Positions 1-12,465 of a stretch of 64,000 bases of DNA are shown here, piece by piece. Under the pieces are notes generated by a model. The model saw nothing but the letters and a program-made list of their open reading frames with translations. It was not told where the DNA came from and made no database searches. Every line of letters starts with the position of its first letter. The stretch's first letter is position 1. Source of the stretch: Schistocephalus solidus (lineage: Eukaryota; Platyhelminthes; Cestoda; Diphyllobothriidea; Diphyllobothriidae); assembly GCA_017591395.1 (NCBI GenBank), contig WEDG01000799.1, positions 124,001-188,000 on the forward strand, read 5' to 3'. The position numbers were made by a program, and so were the translations under genes.

Positions 1-362
1 ATGGAACGATCAACGCAAACCGTAAAGATGAACGTGAGGCACGTAAGGCAGTAACGCCGACTACATTCCATAGACTGCTGGAGTCATCTTGCTTTCTGCC
101 AACTAACAGAGGGGATTATTATGACTTTAATTAACAGAACATTTTTGGACGTTAAATTTTCCTTCATCCTCAGAATTTTATTAACCAGCGTTGAATTTCT
201 GAAGTCTGGAAACAAAGGGTACAAATAGACCATCAATAATTTTGAAAGTGGAGAATTAACCAAAAAGGCTTCATTTACTGCATTAATTCACTTAGATGTT
301 CCTGGCTCACTTTGGGGAAACGTACATACTGCGCGTTCTTTTGAACACAGCTTTCAAACCCT
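1..362. other. Unassigned sequence
   Basis: No exon, repeat or RNA gene recognised. AT-rich sequence leading into the GTA microsatellite. Confidence 0.5.
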
Positions 363-387
363 GTGGTAGTAGTGGTAGTAGTAGTAT

Positions 388-434
<47 letters not shown>

Positions 435-435
435 T

Positions 436-531
<96 letters not shown>

Positions 532-545
532 TAGTAGTGGTAGTA
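363..545. repeat. (GTA)n/(TAG)n trinucleotide microsatellite
   Basis: About 183 bp of nearly pure GTA repeats with a few interruptions (GTG and ATT units). Every frame without stops reads as a homopolymer: Ser or Val on the + strand and Leu on the - strand. These apparent poly-Ser, poly-Val and poly-Leu reading frames are therefore artefacts of the repeat, not genes. Confidence 0.97.
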
Positions 546-2478
546 AGAACCCCGTGAATACACTAACCGATACACAGTTCACAGTTTTAAGTCACGCATT
601 TATAGGCAAACCAACATCTGCCTTGGTGGAGAATAAATGGATTTATTTAGAGTCTTCGTGATTAGAGAAACCCTTTTGGTGGAGTTTAGTTTTAAAACTA
701 CTGTTGACCAATAAGCGACTTGTTACCTTCAGACTTTGCTTGTAGAAGAAATTAAACTATCAAGAGTTCTTAAGTTTGATCGGCAGTCAGGGGTTAGATA
801 TTCTGGTTCTGCTGCCAGATTTCGCGAAGGAATGCATTGAAAATTAAATAATATATGCTGCCTTTTAACGCCAATCATGAGCTGCTTCACTTCAACGACC
901 CACACAGCAGAATGTTCATCCTAATACGACAGATCTAGTGTCGAGGACGACGAAGTCCAGCACATGCATACGAAGCGGACACAGTATCGGTGACTTGTAC
1001 GTAAATTATTTCGCAGACATGCTTTGCATCTAGCGCATTCTCGCTCTCTCTCTCTCTCTGTCACTGTCTTTCCTCACCCGGTTTGCTCTGATTATGTCAC
1101 GAAATCAAAACAACCGGAAGTGAATTTGATAACTGATAAAGTTAATCATTACGTCTATGCGTCTCACACACCACTTAGTTCTTAATGCAATTATACCAGG
1201 AGGCTGCGATAAGGATGTTCGATTCTTACATCATTACGAGTGGCACCAGCATCAACATCACTTTTATAAGGAGCTGTATTTTCCAGTAGAAACGCAAAGA
1301 CAGACTTCTTAGAGCACCAAGGATATTGTTTTCCATGAGGTGGGGGAAAATCGGAGATATGAACTCCAGACAGTAGGTTTTAAGTAAGAGTATTTACCAG
1401 GCACAGTAAATCGAACTCAAGCAGAAGTACTGAAATACGCATTGAAGGCGATTCCGATTTAAATTTAAGTCAACCGCTGCACTGGCAGGCGCCCAAAAGT
1501 GAACGTTTCACTTATCACCGCAAAATAGTCCTGTCGAGGCTGAATATGTGTAGTCAGAAAACTGATCGGTTCAACGTCCTCAATGAACTTCTTCCATAAA
1601 TTACAGACTACACACATTCGCAGCACGCCAACAGGCTGAATAAAATCCCCAAAAATGACAAATTTAATTAACAGTGCACATTTTAAATGCATCACGGGGA
1701 ATAGGTGGCAGGATGCTCAGACACGCTTCAAAAACCAGTTGTACACTTGATCTTAGCAAGTGCGCAAAATTTCACGCACATGGAGTCAATACTTGCTCCG
1801 GAGTCGTTTTTTATCTTCACATCGGGGACTATGAGTTAAAATCTGTCTAAATTGTTCAAAGTCCAAGCATTGCACATTTTAACCTCATACCATCTTGTTT
1901 TTTTGCTCTCCCTTGTGTTCTTTGGACAGACAGAGGAACATACGCTAACCCAAAGAAGAATGTTTAATTCGTGCGATCAGTTCATAAGTACATCGGAATG
2001 AGACAGATAGGATGTTATTTGACCAGGCTGTGTTTGAATAAAATCGGCATTGGACGCCTCCACCTCCTCCACCGCCACCACCTCATCCCTATCATTCTCC
2101 GGCTCCCCCCGCACGCCTTACCTCCATTAGTTTGCCTGAGTAAACACACACGGACTGACCGTCTTTTCGTTCTCCAAAATGTGTTCGATTCAACTTTATC
2201 CAGCAGAAAAGTCTTGCTGGCTAGGCATGTTTTTACCTTCGATCCGCTTTTCCCATCATCATATCATGCGTATCAACATTCGTAACAGTACTGAGTGCAG
2301 GCTGCTACGCCCTGCGGGGATTACCTTCAACTGAGGAAGACCTGTGGCGTCTAAACAGTGGACGTACTCAGAGCTCTACAATCATCAAGCCAAATCCAGC
2401 GTTTTAGGAAACGAAAGAAAGCACCAGAGCCAGAAGCTGCACGTAGGCGCAGCCCGAGTGCGTCTATTCATTTCTGTG
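546..2478. other. Unassigned; short (TC)n at 1044-1059
   Basis: No coding exon or repeat family recognised. A pure TC run of about 16 nt lies at 1044-1059. A 104-codon frame at 1971-2285 has no recognisable domain. Confidence 0.45.
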
Positions 2479-2532
2479 TGAGAGATAGAGAGACATAGAG
2501 ACACAGAGAGAGGGAGAGATAGAGGTAGAGAG
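2479..2532. repeat. GA-rich low-complexity tract
   Basis: Imperfect GAGAGATA/GAGACA purine repeats. Low-complexity DNA with no element structure. Confidence 0.8.
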
Positions 2533-4265
2533 ATGGGTGGCAGCTACCCTAACAGGTTTGTGGAGCAAGTTTAAATGCTGTCTACTTAGTGCATGTGTGT
2601 TGCAGTAACCGAGGGGTATTGGAGCTAACGCTCCATATTGCATCAGCCGCCGTGGGTTGCGTTTTCAACTGGCGCATGGGCGACCACGTGCGTCTGGGCG
2701 GAATTCGCTCGGGTGTCTACAGGTAAGCGAGGCTGGAACTGCTCGCTGTGAAGGGGAATGGTCTCGACGCAGTTGGGCCTCGGACAATGACGCCAGAGAG
2801 CAGAATTCTGGCTCTCAGCGACAGACGGACCAAAAAGTCGGGTTATACGCGGTGACCTTCATCTGATTTGAAAGTACACCGGAGTAAGGTGCAGTGAACC
2901 CTAATCTCTGGTTACAACGCCATCTTTCAACAGCTACCAAAGGAATTCTGTACAGTCGAGTATGCACCTGGCCGATGAGGCCTGAAGGAGCAAAGGAAGT
3001 TGAGATACAGGAGTGGTCATTTCTTGCTTCTCAGCTGTCTTCAACCAGGTGGATTCAAGTTATAGTCTCTAAACTCTCAAGACAGTGGGCTGAGGAATGA
3101 CTGGTTCGTAGTAAAAAAAACTCCTCGGAAATTTTAATTTTCGTCCCAAATGTCCTTATCATTAACATTTCTCGGTTATCGATGGTTTATCGCCGTTAGG
3201 ATGCCCGCAACGGTTCTACGGTGGGTATCCGAGGTTAAGGGACGTTAGTATGCAGTCCTGTAATCGTACCAGATCGGCGAACACAAATATCAAACGACTT
3301 AAAGTACTCCGGGTCTTCACAACGATCGTTAAGTCAAGTAAAATTAAGCTTTTTACTGTTAACGTAAGGATTGGATGATCCTAGCTCCTAGAATCCAAGA
3401 CAGACTAACGTGCGAGGGTTTATCCGAGACAGAGTGAGGTAGAAATATCTGATCCCTCACTAGTCCATACCTGTTAACAAAATCGATACCCTGTAGAAGG
3501 GAATATAGGGTTGGGGATTCTTAAATTGGGTGGTTTTTCTCCAGGATACACTTGAGTATAATTGCGCTTTGAGCACTTGGCACAAATGGACAAACATATG
3601 ATTGATTAGAGAGTCACAAATCGTGACCACGAGCTGTGTGGCAGTACATAGGATGAGCATGCAAGACGTGTCCACACTTGCTTGATGGACAAATATCACT
3701 CATAGAAGAGATTATAACAGACACTGGCAGCTTCCGAAAGTTCCGCATTCCAATTCAACCAACCCGGCAAACGCCAACGACCCTTAGGAATGCCTAAAAC
3801 AGTGCGATCGACAATCTGGTCGAAGAGAGGCAGACAGCAGCCAAAAATTAAAAGCCTGTAACACTGAGGAGCGCCGTCATGCCGGGAAAATTAAATGCGA
3901 TGAGAAGGCCAGCACGGCAGCCAATAAGAACCTGATCCATATGAGTTGACCTTGAGTGTCTGTTTACGCCTGCCGCTGCGCGCGCGCGCGTTTGCATGGG
4001 TGAGCACCCAGAGCGAAGCGAATTGCTGGAGCTGAGGTAGAGCGATAGTAAGGCTAGCACTGAGCAAGGTTATCATGCGGTCAGACTCCGCTTGTTGCGA
4101 TTGTTTCCCGGCCAAAAACCTCTATAACAAATAGGAGGAAGGGCATACTTGACGCGTAAGTAATTCACTCGGCTGTGGCTTGATGAAAGGTCCAAGTGTG
4201 ATCTTTTTGTTTCAACGTGAAACTTAGGGTTACACGGTCACATAACGAGGGGAAATCAGCGGTTT
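2533..4265. other. Unassigned sequence
   Basis: No recognisable exon or mobile element. A (CG)n run of about 10 nt occurs near 3978-3989. A donor-like CAG/GTAAGC occurs near 2720 inside a 69-codon frame (2657-2866), but without a homologous domain I do not call an exon. Confidence 0.4.
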
Positions 4266-4298
4266 AAAACGGTACACTGAAATGGACTGTACCGTTTT
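4266..4298. repeat. Perfect 11-bp inverted repeat (hairpin)
   Basis: AAAACGGTACA at 4266-4276 is perfectly complementary to TGTACCGTTTT at 4288-4298, with an 11-nt loop. The right arm runs on into a T-tract (4295-4300). It resembles a bacterial terminator, but nothing else here is bacterial. Function unknown. Confidence 0.7.
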
Positions 4299-5229
4299 TT
4301 CGTCGACTTTCTCAGTTTGGGGCTTGCCTGGTTGAGGGCTGTTAATAGGCTATCAGTCTCGTGTACGCGTGGGTTCCCCAAAATGGGGAATACCGGGATA
4401 GCTACCGATAAGCCGAACCCCTCGCAGATGTAGCATGCGGCTGCAGAATATCGGTGAAACTTGTGTCTGAGCTTTTAGCTCATACCTGCTCTGCCATTAT
4501 TCTTTACTATGCAAACTCTATACACACTACTGGTTGTCGGATGTGCTGTTTCATTAATATTACACGGTGATCTTGTAGTAGCTGATGGACTTCGGTACAA
4601 GTATTCATACCAAATTTAGGTCTGTGGCTATAAAACTTATTTCAGACTGACCTATCCTAAGTTAGCGATTAATTTCCGAGTAAATTAAAGAGCAGCAATT
4701 TTCATGCTTTCCAAATATGAGTTTTCTCTAACCGCGTACTTAATACAGGGGTTCTGGGAACTTTCTACTGATGCATATTGCAGTTACCGGGGTTCAGGAC
4801 CTGGCTGCCATTGTAATGTCGTAGGCAAGTAAAAAATAAAAAACACCCACGCATCGACTTCAACAGAAATGACCACCCGATGTACCCCAGACAGCGTACA
4901 CAAAGCATCTCCTTTATTTTGCCGGTACGCTAATAAAATTACAATGAGATACGGACTAAAGCCTTCATGCAGTGTTTGAATGGCACTGCCCGATTCAGAA
5001 GTTCGCTCCCTCTTTCGAGATCACCACGCATGTGTTGGTAACTTTGAAATTCCCCGCGACACAAGGCCCCGAGTGAGTCTGCTATGCAAATACGGGACTG
5101 GCTGTAGGTCTGCTACTCAATGCGTCTCAATTGGCTGGCTTCAACTGGCGTTCGACAGTGCTACAGTGGATGTGTTATCTTTCTGAAATTTTAACCGGAA
5201 TTCTGAATTGCGCTTCCGATTGAGAAATA
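4299..5229. other. Unassigned sequence
   Basis: AT-rich, with no supported gene. A 68-codon frame at 4980-5186 has no recognisable domain. Confidence 0.45.
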
Positions 5230-6105
5230 TTTCTGAAGTGGGTGTGCAAGATTGCTTTTCGTGCAGCATAATCCCCAGATACTTCATTCATAGCATAATG
5301 ATGGCTTTTAAACTGGCTTCTTCCGGGTGCCTGTAAAAACTACCTTCTGCACAAAATGACCATCTAAGTAGTCTGAATCCTCCACCTTGATTTTCGATGC
5401 CCTTACAAATTGGCATATATTTTATAGAAAACATGCACAATCATTACTTGTACTCATTTGGTAGCAGGTTACCCAGTCGCTTACCTTTTGCCTCAAGAAA
5501 ATGTATAGTTCCGTTTTGATATGCTTTCTAAATTCTTGAATTATTTCTAACACAGCCCGCAGTTACGCCTGTATTCAGAATTTACAAAATACAGGCTCTA
5601 TATCTTCCATGTAAAGAAAAGTGAACATTTTTATCTACACTCGTCAAATTTGGCTTTGAATTAAGACCATATAGTATGCTTTGCAAAGATACGATGATTT
5701 AGGAGTGCATATTTCATTGGTTGATGAACGCTCATCGATCGGTTACGGGACCACTCTGGAGCCCCGTCAGCGGCTAGTATTATAAGCAGATGAACGTTGC
5801 TAACAATGTTTTGAAAATATCATAATTAAAAGAATATTTGAAAACCGATAGAGACCTTTCCTTTGTGTATATTCCTTGAAGAAGACGTCATTTTCTACCA
5901 AATGAGTACAGGAACGGAAACATTTTGAATGTTTTTTTTTAAAAAAAAATACATTTGAATTTATTAGAGGAATGAAAATCTATGGAAAAAATGCTTGCTT
6001 ATAAGTAGTCGTTTTTTACAGAAGTTAATTTTTGGAGGAGGCCAGATATCCTAATGCAACTGAACTATTTAGGGATTATTCTATACGATAATCAATATTG
6101 CGCCT
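5230..6105. mobile_element. Foldback-type repeat, copy F1
   Basis: The left arm (about 5300-5560) and the right arm (about 5890-6100) are diverged reverse complements. The motif with GATTTTCGATGCCC followed by an ATATATTTTATAG-like stretch and CATTTGGTAGCAG on the left recurs inverted on the right, starting with CTACCAAATGAG. The same arms occur at 9.5-11.3 kb and 55.2-55.8 kb. No coding capacity is visible, as for a non-autonomous foldback element. A SINE fragment lies between the arms. Confidence 0.65.
5717..5812 (-). mobile_element. Fragment of tRNA-derived SINE body
   Basis: Starts with TTGGTTGATGAACGCTCATC and continues through GATCGGTTACGGG, GAGCCCCGTCAGC and CTAGTATTATAAGCA. This matches, with an internal deletion, the SINE body at 59048-59255. 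The tRNA-like head is absent. It lies between the arms of foldback copy F1. Confidence 0.7.
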
Positions 6106-6544
6106 CTACTTAAGTAGTCTTTTTATGGAATAAAATTTCAAGAAATAGCACGCCTACTGTAACTGTTCGGACTCCATTCCCACGTCTGATATAGGTGATT
6201 GATGAGGATAAATAAACTAGAAACAAGCATACCAAAGCAGCGGGCTGGCAGTCGGTTCTGAAACTAGTTCAGGTCTATACGTGCTACTCTAACTGGCAGT
6301 TGCAAATGGACGAGGACATATTCATTTCAACAACGGCGGATATGCAGTTGAGATTATTTTCAACTGGATAATTTTTCGTCAGTCGTTGACGTAATTTCTG
6401 GGAATGCGAATAGGGAGTTAGGTCAAGGTCTCCGCGTACGTTGCCCTCTACAGGCAATCCGCCGCGCTTGAAGCCACAAGGGCGCATCAAAAGCCGTGAC
6501 TTGGTAGGTTACCAACTGACGATAGAACTCGCTATCGAACCCAG
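6106..6544. other. Unassigned sequence
   Basis: No gene or known repeat recognised. Confidence 0.4.
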
Positions 6545-6870
6545 TGTGGTTTGGTGTGTAGTGGTCAACTGGCAGACTGAGAGTCAAGCTGCAGTGGTTA
6601 CGTTTTAACGTGGACTCCATACCACACTCACTCCGTGAGATCCGAACCAGGTGTGGCAGCACGCTGCTTCGGCGGTGCCTGCCACCAGCACCCTTTCAAA
6701 CCCCCGGTCTTGTTGAATTGGTCCTGACGCCGGGCCTGGGCGAGGGAGGAGAGAGTGCGATGGATGCAGGCCAAGTCTACTACCACTATAATCTTATTCC
6801 CTTCGAAGTCACCGTCGTTGCGCCTCCTTGCTGTGGGGCAGACGATAAAACCCCGTCGAAATCTAAGGCC
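6545..6870 (+). repeat. Dispersed repeat R3, copy a
   Basis: The segment with CAACTGGCAGACTGAGAG, GAGATCCGAACCAGG and GCAGGCCAAGTCTACTA matches R3b (8040-8645), and the inverted copy R3c (11285-11805), at intermediate identity. GC-richer than its surroundings. No coding domain was identified in the 101-codon frame at 6610-6915. Confidence 0.55.
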
Positions 6871-8039
6871 AACCTGCCATGTGCTTATTATTTGTTGACC
6901 AAAATGCCTTTCTAACTACCTCTCAGTCCGTAAGAAAAAACGCAAACATCCAGCTAAAATGTAGCTTGTTCACAAACAAACACTCTGTCCTGAAATCAGG
7001 TCAGGTTTATAAACGCTACATAAACCCGCATTTGCAACAAAACGATAGAGGTTTTGGTTCAACATCAGGGAATATGGGGTTGGGAGTATTTTCGACTGGA
7101 CAATATTTCATCCTACGTTAACTTGAATTCGAGTTGAGCAGGTTAAATGCTTATGATTGTACGCGGAACTCCTTCCCCTCTTCCTCGCTGGCGTTGCATA
7201 AACAAGCGGGTGAAACATTTATCGATCTTGGCGATACCGCGAACAACATAGTGGAGGTGGTGGCTATTACTTCTGCTGGAATAGGCTGGCTTGACGCATC
7301 CTGCCCGCCTCCATCAATGATTGATGAATGATCGTGCATAGCTCTGTGTGAACAGCGCGCGTAGTCGAAGAGGCGTCAGGCCGCTGCAATTATTTAATAG
7401 CTACACTGAAAGCGGGTGATTTAAGCGGAGACGCCCTTAGCTTCTAAGTTTTGCAAGGACGCGTGATGCACGGCTTCGTTCGTAAACTACAGTGTGAACC
7501 GGGATTCCAGAAATATCTACTCGATTAATTAAGTTTGCCTTCAAATACAATACGTTAGCTGTATAGATGTTCAAAGCAGATAAGCGTGCAATGCCATTTT
7601 GGTCCATTTCTGTTCTGCAATGCGTTTTGTCAACTGAAAATGTCACGGCTGGAGAAATGTGCCTCCTCCTAAAGGAATGCCAGACCAACATAATGGACTT
7701 TTACAGAAAACAGCTAAAAGGAATGTATCAGGCGCTCCTTCAGACCGTTCGTTGTACAAAAATCATGTTTATATAAAGTAACTCGCGTAAGACAAGATAA
7801 AAACGTTGAGGTTCATGTCCTAATCCAACCCTTATCCCTCATACTGAACTTGAGCGTACTTCAACCTGTATCGCGGCACGCTTCCTATTTCCGTGTGTGC
7901 CTTAAATCGTAGCCAGAAATAGATGGCTGAGGATATTGCATATTAATCAAAGAATTCCTAAAAAGCCGTGCACATTAGGCTGTTATGGTACAGTCAAGCA
8001 GGTGATATCTGAAGCACCAACCACTCGTAAGTAAAATAG
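6871..8039. other. Unassigned sequence
   Basis: Several short frames on both strands (for example 7134-7331 and 7567-7776) lack any recognisable domain. No repeat family recognised. Confidence 0.4.
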
Positions 8040-8645
8040 CTGGTGTGCTGTGCGTGGACCAAGTCGTGTGAGACACGCGTGGACAAGCTTTCTAGCTCTG
8101 GCAGCCACTTGTACCCAATCCGGTATCAGACGAATGGTCAGTTCACACAGTGGACTTGCGTCTGAGAGAGAGGAAGGGGACTGCTTGCAAATCTGGAGAC
8201 GCCGTCTCCATGGTACTCAGCGCATTTCCTCACTATAAACAATCTCATGCGCCTGAGTCAGTCACAGTGCGCTAAAAGGCCGCCAACTGATGGGATAACT
8301 CCGTCCTCCTCGGAGAGTTGGGCTACAATGAGTCTTTCGCAATGCGACCTCTACGGCATTCTCAGTTCGGATCCGAGCCACCCCTTGTCTAAGTGGAAGC
8401 CTTGTTCATTTCGCGCGGGTATGGCGCTCGTCAATGCGCTGGTTAGCTTTTTCAGCCACTTTGCCCGCTCCCGACTTCAGGCTACTTAATCTTGACACCA
8501 GCTCTGACACCGGCCTCTTATGTGTGAGGGAGAAAAGAGTATGGTAGATGCGTTGCAAGTCTACTAAAAACTAATTCGGGCGCAGGTCAACGCCCTAGCG
8601 CCCACCTTGCTGCAGAGCAGACGGTGGAGATTGTAGTTGGCAACG
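8040..8645 (+). repeat. Dispersed repeat R3, copy b (longest + copy)
   Basis: Shares GACCAAGTCGTG, TTTCCTCACTATAAACAAT, GCCAACTGATGGGATAA, GGATCCGAGCCACC and GCAAGTCTACTA-like blocks, in the same order, with the reverse complement of 11285-11805. Blocks near its right end also match 6545-6870. It is therefore an interspersed element of about 600 bp. No protein domain was recognised. Confidence 0.65.
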
Positions 8646-9529
8646 TTCGGACTGTCATAACATACTACTTAATATGCCATTTCAAGAAGAGGTAACTTCC
8701 ACAAATGAAAGAAGGGAACCTTTGGTAAGCCAAGGACAGTTTAACAATCGAAAGAAAGTGCAGTCTGCTTACCAAAATATTTAACATGAGATCATGACTA
8801 ACTTCCACTCAATTAGCGGATGCGGTTCAGCTAGCTATTGCTTATGGACGAACGAAAACATGTGCTCAGTACTTATTCTTATAGCAATACTATTTTAACG
8901 AGGCCGATTTGCAAACATATTCAAGAATTTCAGACAAAGATAAGTCTTGGAATGTCTCGAACATTGTTCAAATGGTTCAATATGCCATCAAAATAGGCAG
9001 CTTCCGCAGGTTTATTGCGAGAAAGAATCCGTTTCACACAAATCGGATTTATTAAAGGAGCTTGCGGAAAACAATGATTTCCACACTGCTACAAAAGAAT
9101 AAGTTTGATAGTTAGCTCCATCTACGTACGCATAGAACATACACCTACGTGATCTGCAATATTTTGACGTCTATCCATATATTAAGGCCTCAGTCGGGGC
9201 CTTAAAGACCTTGACGCCCAATAAAGGCCATACTGACGGTCATGTGCCTCCTACACAAGTGCCGACACGCGGTACCCACAGTTTAAACTCACAGCAAGTA
9301 TTCACTTTCCAGTTTTCGTGCGGAAACGTTTAGATGAAGGGTTCCCTAAGAGGGCACTTTGCCCCTGTCTGACGGTCGAAAAGCACAAGTTTGGTGACAA
9401 CTTGTCCAGGATGGTTCCAAGCTACTAATTTTTAAAATACATATGCGCATGATCACCGTAAAACAGATGACTATCTCATTAAATATTAATCAAAATTCTT
9501 AAACTTGTCTCAGCTTATGAAACTGCTTG
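8646..9529. other. Unassigned sequence
   Basis: AT-rich. No exon or repeat recognised. Confidence 0.4.
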
Positions 9530-11280
9530 AAGTGCAGAATATTCTCCAGATATTGCATCTATATCAGGATGCTGGCTGTTTAACGTGCTTATTTAGGCCG
9601 TCTGCATCAACTAAATTCTGTCCAAAATGACCGCTTAAATAATATGTATTGTTCCTACATATTTTGCGTGTCTTTATAGATTCCAATAAATTTTATCAAA
9701 AACATGCGTATAAATATCGTATCCTGTACTTATTTCGTAGCAGATTGAGGTTTCTTCAATTTTTTATACTCGCAGAAAGCGGATGTTTCGGTACTAAACG
9801 TTTATCAGCTGTAATATTTTTTTCGAGCGTGAAATATCAATTCATAAAGCATTGTATTTGTCATTTTATTAATGTTGCATGTAAAAGGACAACACGGTCT
9901 ACCTAGTTTGGCAAATCTTTTGAGCACTTTATTAAGTTTTGTTAAACGCTTAAAGAAATTTACGGTTTTCCTTAGCTTAAAACTATGTAATAGTAGTATG
10001 TGGGAGCTTTCCAATATCATTAAATGTGAACCGAAAGTCGGAAATGGGTTTTGGATTCGAACAATATATTGATTAGCGTGGCACCTAATCTCAAGGTATT
10101 TCAGTCACAGAAGGATGCCGACGTTTAAAAGATTTTCTCTCTGTCCACCTGCAAAGCATATACTCTGTAAAAGGTGACTTCACTCTGTAGTATCCATTTT
10201 TCTCATTTATTTTTGATGCCCTTTTAAGTTCAAATATAGTTTATAGAAGCATGCATTAATATATTTCCCTTAATACACATTGGGTAGCAGATTGCATTCT
10301 CTCGAATTTCCATACCTGAAGAAAAATACCTTTCGGGTTTAAAACTTTCTAAATTGCCAAATTATTATGAACCCCAAAGGTTCATTAAATTTTAATTCAT
10401 GGTTTTGAAACTACATGCTATATACATTTTGTCGAAGGAAAATCGCCGATTTTTCTATGCTATAATGAAGAGATCACATAGTGTTCATAAAAGTTTCCAA
10501 TGGCTGTGAATCACTAATAAATTGACGGATAGGATGTTTCAAGAGTGAACACTTTACGGTTTAAGAAACCTCGTTATTAGAAACGATATTTAACATCGAA
10601 ATGTTTCACTTCATCAAGTATAAAAATTGAAGAAAACGCAATTTGCTACTGAATGCCTGTATGAGAAATTATTTTTACGCATGTTTCTACAAACTACCCT
10701 TGCATTTTAAAGGACATTGATAATCAATGAGAACAATCCGTACTACACAAATAGCCATTTTTTAAAAGAAAAGGTTTTTGGGGGGAGCATTCGAAGCAAG
10801 CTCGTTCAAAATCCGGCATCTTGGAGTTACTGAAATATATTCTGCGTAGGCAACACGGTACTAAATATTACAACTCCACTTAAGTAATTTGTTCGAATCG
10901 AAAAACATTTCGGAATCTCGGTTGATATTTAATGAGGTAGAAAACCAAGTTAAGCCGGTAGTTTTAAAACCTGATTCAAAATTCTTCGGGAATCCTCACG
11001 ATTTTAAGGCTGACTGATACCCTTTTGTCAAGTAGACAATTTTAGGAAGACGCAGTTTTACAAAAGAAAAAAATATTTTGAGTGCTCTCTAGGAAATCTA
11101 ATTGAATATAAAAGGGCATCGAACACCCAGGACAACAATGCATACGACTTAAGCAACCATTTTTTACAGAGTGGAGTTTTTGCAGGCGACCGGGAAAAGA
11201 CTTGTTCAAAAGCCGAAATTGGGATGTGAAGAAATATCTGGGAATAATACTAACGGATGATTAATATTACTCTAGCTCGA
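9530..11280. mobile_element. Foldback-type repeats, copy F2 (nested or tandem pair)
   Basis: Left-type arms are visible around 9540-9800 and 10090-10350. Right-type (inverted) arms lie around 10680-10890 and 11060-11275. They share the arm motifs of F1 and F3 (TTTTTGATGCCC, TTTATAGAAGCATGC, TTGGGTAGCAG, and inverted AAAGGGCATCGAA, ACCATTTTTTACAGAG). Two left and two right arms fit one foldback element inserted in another, or an expanded palindrome. Non-coding. Confidence 0.55.
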
Positions 11281-11284
11281 CCAT

Positions 11285-11805
11285 CGTAATCCAGTGATGT
11301 CCACCGTATGCTCTAGAAAAGAGTTGACTTGCACTGCATCTACCTCTATCTTTTCCACTCCCCGTCCAGGTCCGATGTCGAGACAGCGTCAAGAAGACTG
11401 GAGATGGTAGAGGGTGCAGGCCCACGCATAGTGGTCCACCAGAAATAAGAACACAACCACACAATTGAGCGGTGGCTCGGATCCCAAACTGTAGGAGTAC
11501 CATAGTGGCCAGCTTAAAGAGGAGCCATTGCAGCTTGGCTCTCAGTACACCAGTTGTCCATTACGCACAAAGGAACGCACTGGCCTAACCAAGTGTTTCG
11601 ATTTATCCCGTCAGTTGGCAAACTTCCAAGCCACGGCTTTTAGCCCAGCGTGATAGTTTCAAACGCGTCTGATTGTTTATAGTGAGGAAAATGCGGTGAG
11701 CCTTCGACCTCACCCCACCCTTTCCCCCAAACACCCCGTGCATTGGCTGACAGGTTGGTGTACTCGTCTACGCGTGCCACAGCACGACTTGGCCCCCGTA
11801 AAGCA
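11285..11805 (-). repeat. Dispersed repeat R3, copy c (inverted)
   Basis: Reverse complement of the R3b block order: CTCACTATAAACAATC, CCAACTGACGGGATAA, GGATCCGAGCCACC, then GATGCAGTGCAAGTC. It also shares the CAACTGG/CTGAGAGCCAAGCTGCA block with R3a. Confidence 0.65.
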
Positions 11806-12345
11806 TACGCCAGAATTCATAAAACCTGTGTAATAGAAGGGAGCTATCTCCGTCTTACCCCCAGTACACTGGTCAGCCACTCAACGCATAACACATTTAC
11901 GCCTGCTCAAGAAGGAGCAGCTGGTTAAGACTGTTTTTGCATGTCATTAATCAGGCTCTCTCATGGTATTCAAAATTCTATTTTTCTGGAGATAACATAA
12001 TCGCTGACTCTTTCTACTTATTCCACTAAAATCCTCGACGACCAGGTCCGCCAATACATTTAATACTTTTGACATTTAACACCATCTTCCTGTGTCCACT
12101 CTGCATCCTGGTTCTTCGGTGATGTACGCATTTTTTAATTTTTTCCATAATTTAACTTACCTATTTGCAACAACGTGATCTATGTTTGCTTAAATTCACC
12201 CCTCCTTTTTACGGCTTTCTACTGCTTGGTTTAATTTCGCTCTGACTTAATCAAAACGAAGTCCTCCTTTTACAAATCCCGATTCCAGGCTAAAAATTCC
12301 GAGTATCGCAAAATACGCAGCGAAATCTGCAAACAACCAAATGCA
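11806..12345. other. Unassigned sequence
   Basis: No supported gene or repeat. Confidence 0.4.
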
Positions 12346-12465
12346 ATCATGGAGCATTCTTTCAAACAAACAAACCAATAAATATAAATGAATAAATATA
12401 AATAAATAAATATAAATAAATATCATGGAGCATTCTTTCAAAAAAACAAACCAATAAATATCCCG
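12346..12465. repeat. Tandem duplication with AATAAATA low-complexity tract
   Basis: The block CATGGAGCATTCTTTCAAA...CAAACCAATAAATA occurs twice, about 76 bp apart. The copies are separated by AATAAATAT repeats. A local duplication, probably mediated by slippage. Confidence 0.85.

Noticed and set aside
296..661. Poly-serine, poly-valine and poly-leucine open frames
   Set aside because: All three come from one GTA microsatellite read in different frames and strands. No domain or splice context supports a gene.
4266..4300. Rho-independent terminator
   Set aside because: The shape fits, but the window is eukaryotic and there is no gene immediately upstream.
12360..12424. CRISPR-like or satellite array at the AATAAATA repeats
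   Set aside because: Only two copies of a local duplication with AT-rich low-complexity sequence. No spacers.
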